Below are positions 4,791-5,036 of a DNA stretch of 5,036 nt, piece after piece; position 1 is the stretch's first letter; each line of letters starts with the position of its first letter. The stretch comes from an uncultured Lachnospiraceae bacterium (GTDB lineage Bacteria > Bacillota_A > Clostridia > Lachnospirales > Lachnospiraceae). The stretch lies in NCBI GenBank assembly GCA_902783205.1, contig CACZQE010000284.1, positions 1-5,036 on the forward strand, given 5' to 3'. The position numbers were made by a program, and so were the translations under genes. The notes under the pieces are model-generated. The model did no database searches. It saw nothing but the letters and a program-made list of their open reading frames with translations, and had not been told where the DNA came from.

Positions 4791-5036
4791 TCAGTCCAGC
4801 AACATGCTTACTCCGCCGTACATGCCGGCATCATTACCCAGCTCAGCCAGGACAAACTCTGTATCTTTCATGCTGGAATGAACATACTCTTTGAAATGGC
4901 TCCGGATCACATCGATCACAATCTGGCCAGCCTTGGACACGCCTCCTCCGATGATATAAGCTTCCGGATCCATCACGTTGGACACGCCTGCCAGGGCCTT
5001 GCCCAGGATCTGACCGAACCGGTTCACGATGGAAAG
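4791..5036 (-). CDS. ROK family sugar kinase, glucokinase-like (C-terminal part; 5' end outside window)
   Basis: C-terminal 81 residues of a ROK-family kinase; the frame runs off the right edge. These enzymes phosphorylate glucose or related sugars with ATP in the cytoplasm, feeding glycolysis. The visible part reads FGQILGKALAGVSNVMDPEAYIIGGGVS, the helix, strand and glycine-rich turn typical of the ROK C-terminal lobe. It then reads VLAELGNDAGMYGGVSMLLD-stop, the family's near-terminal GNDAG motif. Firmicute glucokinases (GlcK) end in this way, but the sugar-binding and zinc-binding motifs lie outside the window, so substrate identity is not proven. A GTG at 5025-5027 is in frame but internal to the family fold and is not the start. 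The gene is co-directional with the BMC gene across a gap of about 150 bases that holds a weak hairpin. Confidence 0.85.
   Translation of the reverse strand, partial: LSIVNRFGQILGKALAGVSNVMDPEAYIIGGGVSKAGQIVIDVIRSHFKEYVHSSMKDTEFVLAELGNDAGMYGGVSMLLD

Overview
The window looks like a chromosomal stretch from a Gram-positive Clostridia, most likely a Lachnospiraceae-type gut bacterium. The reasons are the family mix (UPF0371/DUF1846, DUF3783, PDDEXK_2/Rpn nuclease, ROK kinase, BMC shell protein), strong AGGAG/GGAGG ribosome binding sites, frequent TTG starts, and extended -10 promoters. The taxonomic call is an inference; there is no marker gene in the window.

Layout. (1) 2-475, plus strand: the C-terminal part of a two-helix potassium channel with a TVGFG filter, cut by the left edge. 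(2) 566-1375, minus strand: an Rpn/PDDEXK_2 nuclease ('transposase-like') gene with its own extended -10 promoter, a leader hairpin that covers its Shine-Dalgarno sequence, and a TTG start. It converges on the channel gene across a long-loop inverted repeat. (3) 1578-4066, minus strand: an apparent three-gene operon reading DUF1846 (UPF0371) -> DUF3783 -> small HAD phosphatase. It has a promoter at about 4145-4173, a hairpin in the leader, and a rho-independent terminator at about 1507-1541. (4) 4231-4638, minus strand: a lone BMC-H type microcompartment shell protein with a long C-terminal tail and a very strong terminator. (5) 4791-5036, minus strand: the C-terminal end of a ROK-family sugar kinase (glucokinase-like), cut by the right edge.

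The most notable observation is at the channel/nuclease/HAD junction. The last codons of the channel gene (450-475, encoding RKRRKGKH-stop) recur almost exactly at 1506-1528 (encoding RKRKGKH-stop), next to the HAD terminator. The channel tail at 460-470 is also a perfect reverse complement of the outer terminator arm at 1531-1541. The simplest reading is that channel and HAD were once convergent neighbours sharing one terminator, and that a block of about 1 kb carrying the Rpn gene now sits between the two halves. The second point of interest is the orphan BMC shell gene, with no microcompartment enzymes in view.

The rest is ordinary housekeeping or accessory content. The functions of DUF1846 and DUF3783 remain unknown. 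I see no RNA genes, CRISPR array, integrase, or complete insertion sequence. No stretch longer than about 300 bases lacks a gene.
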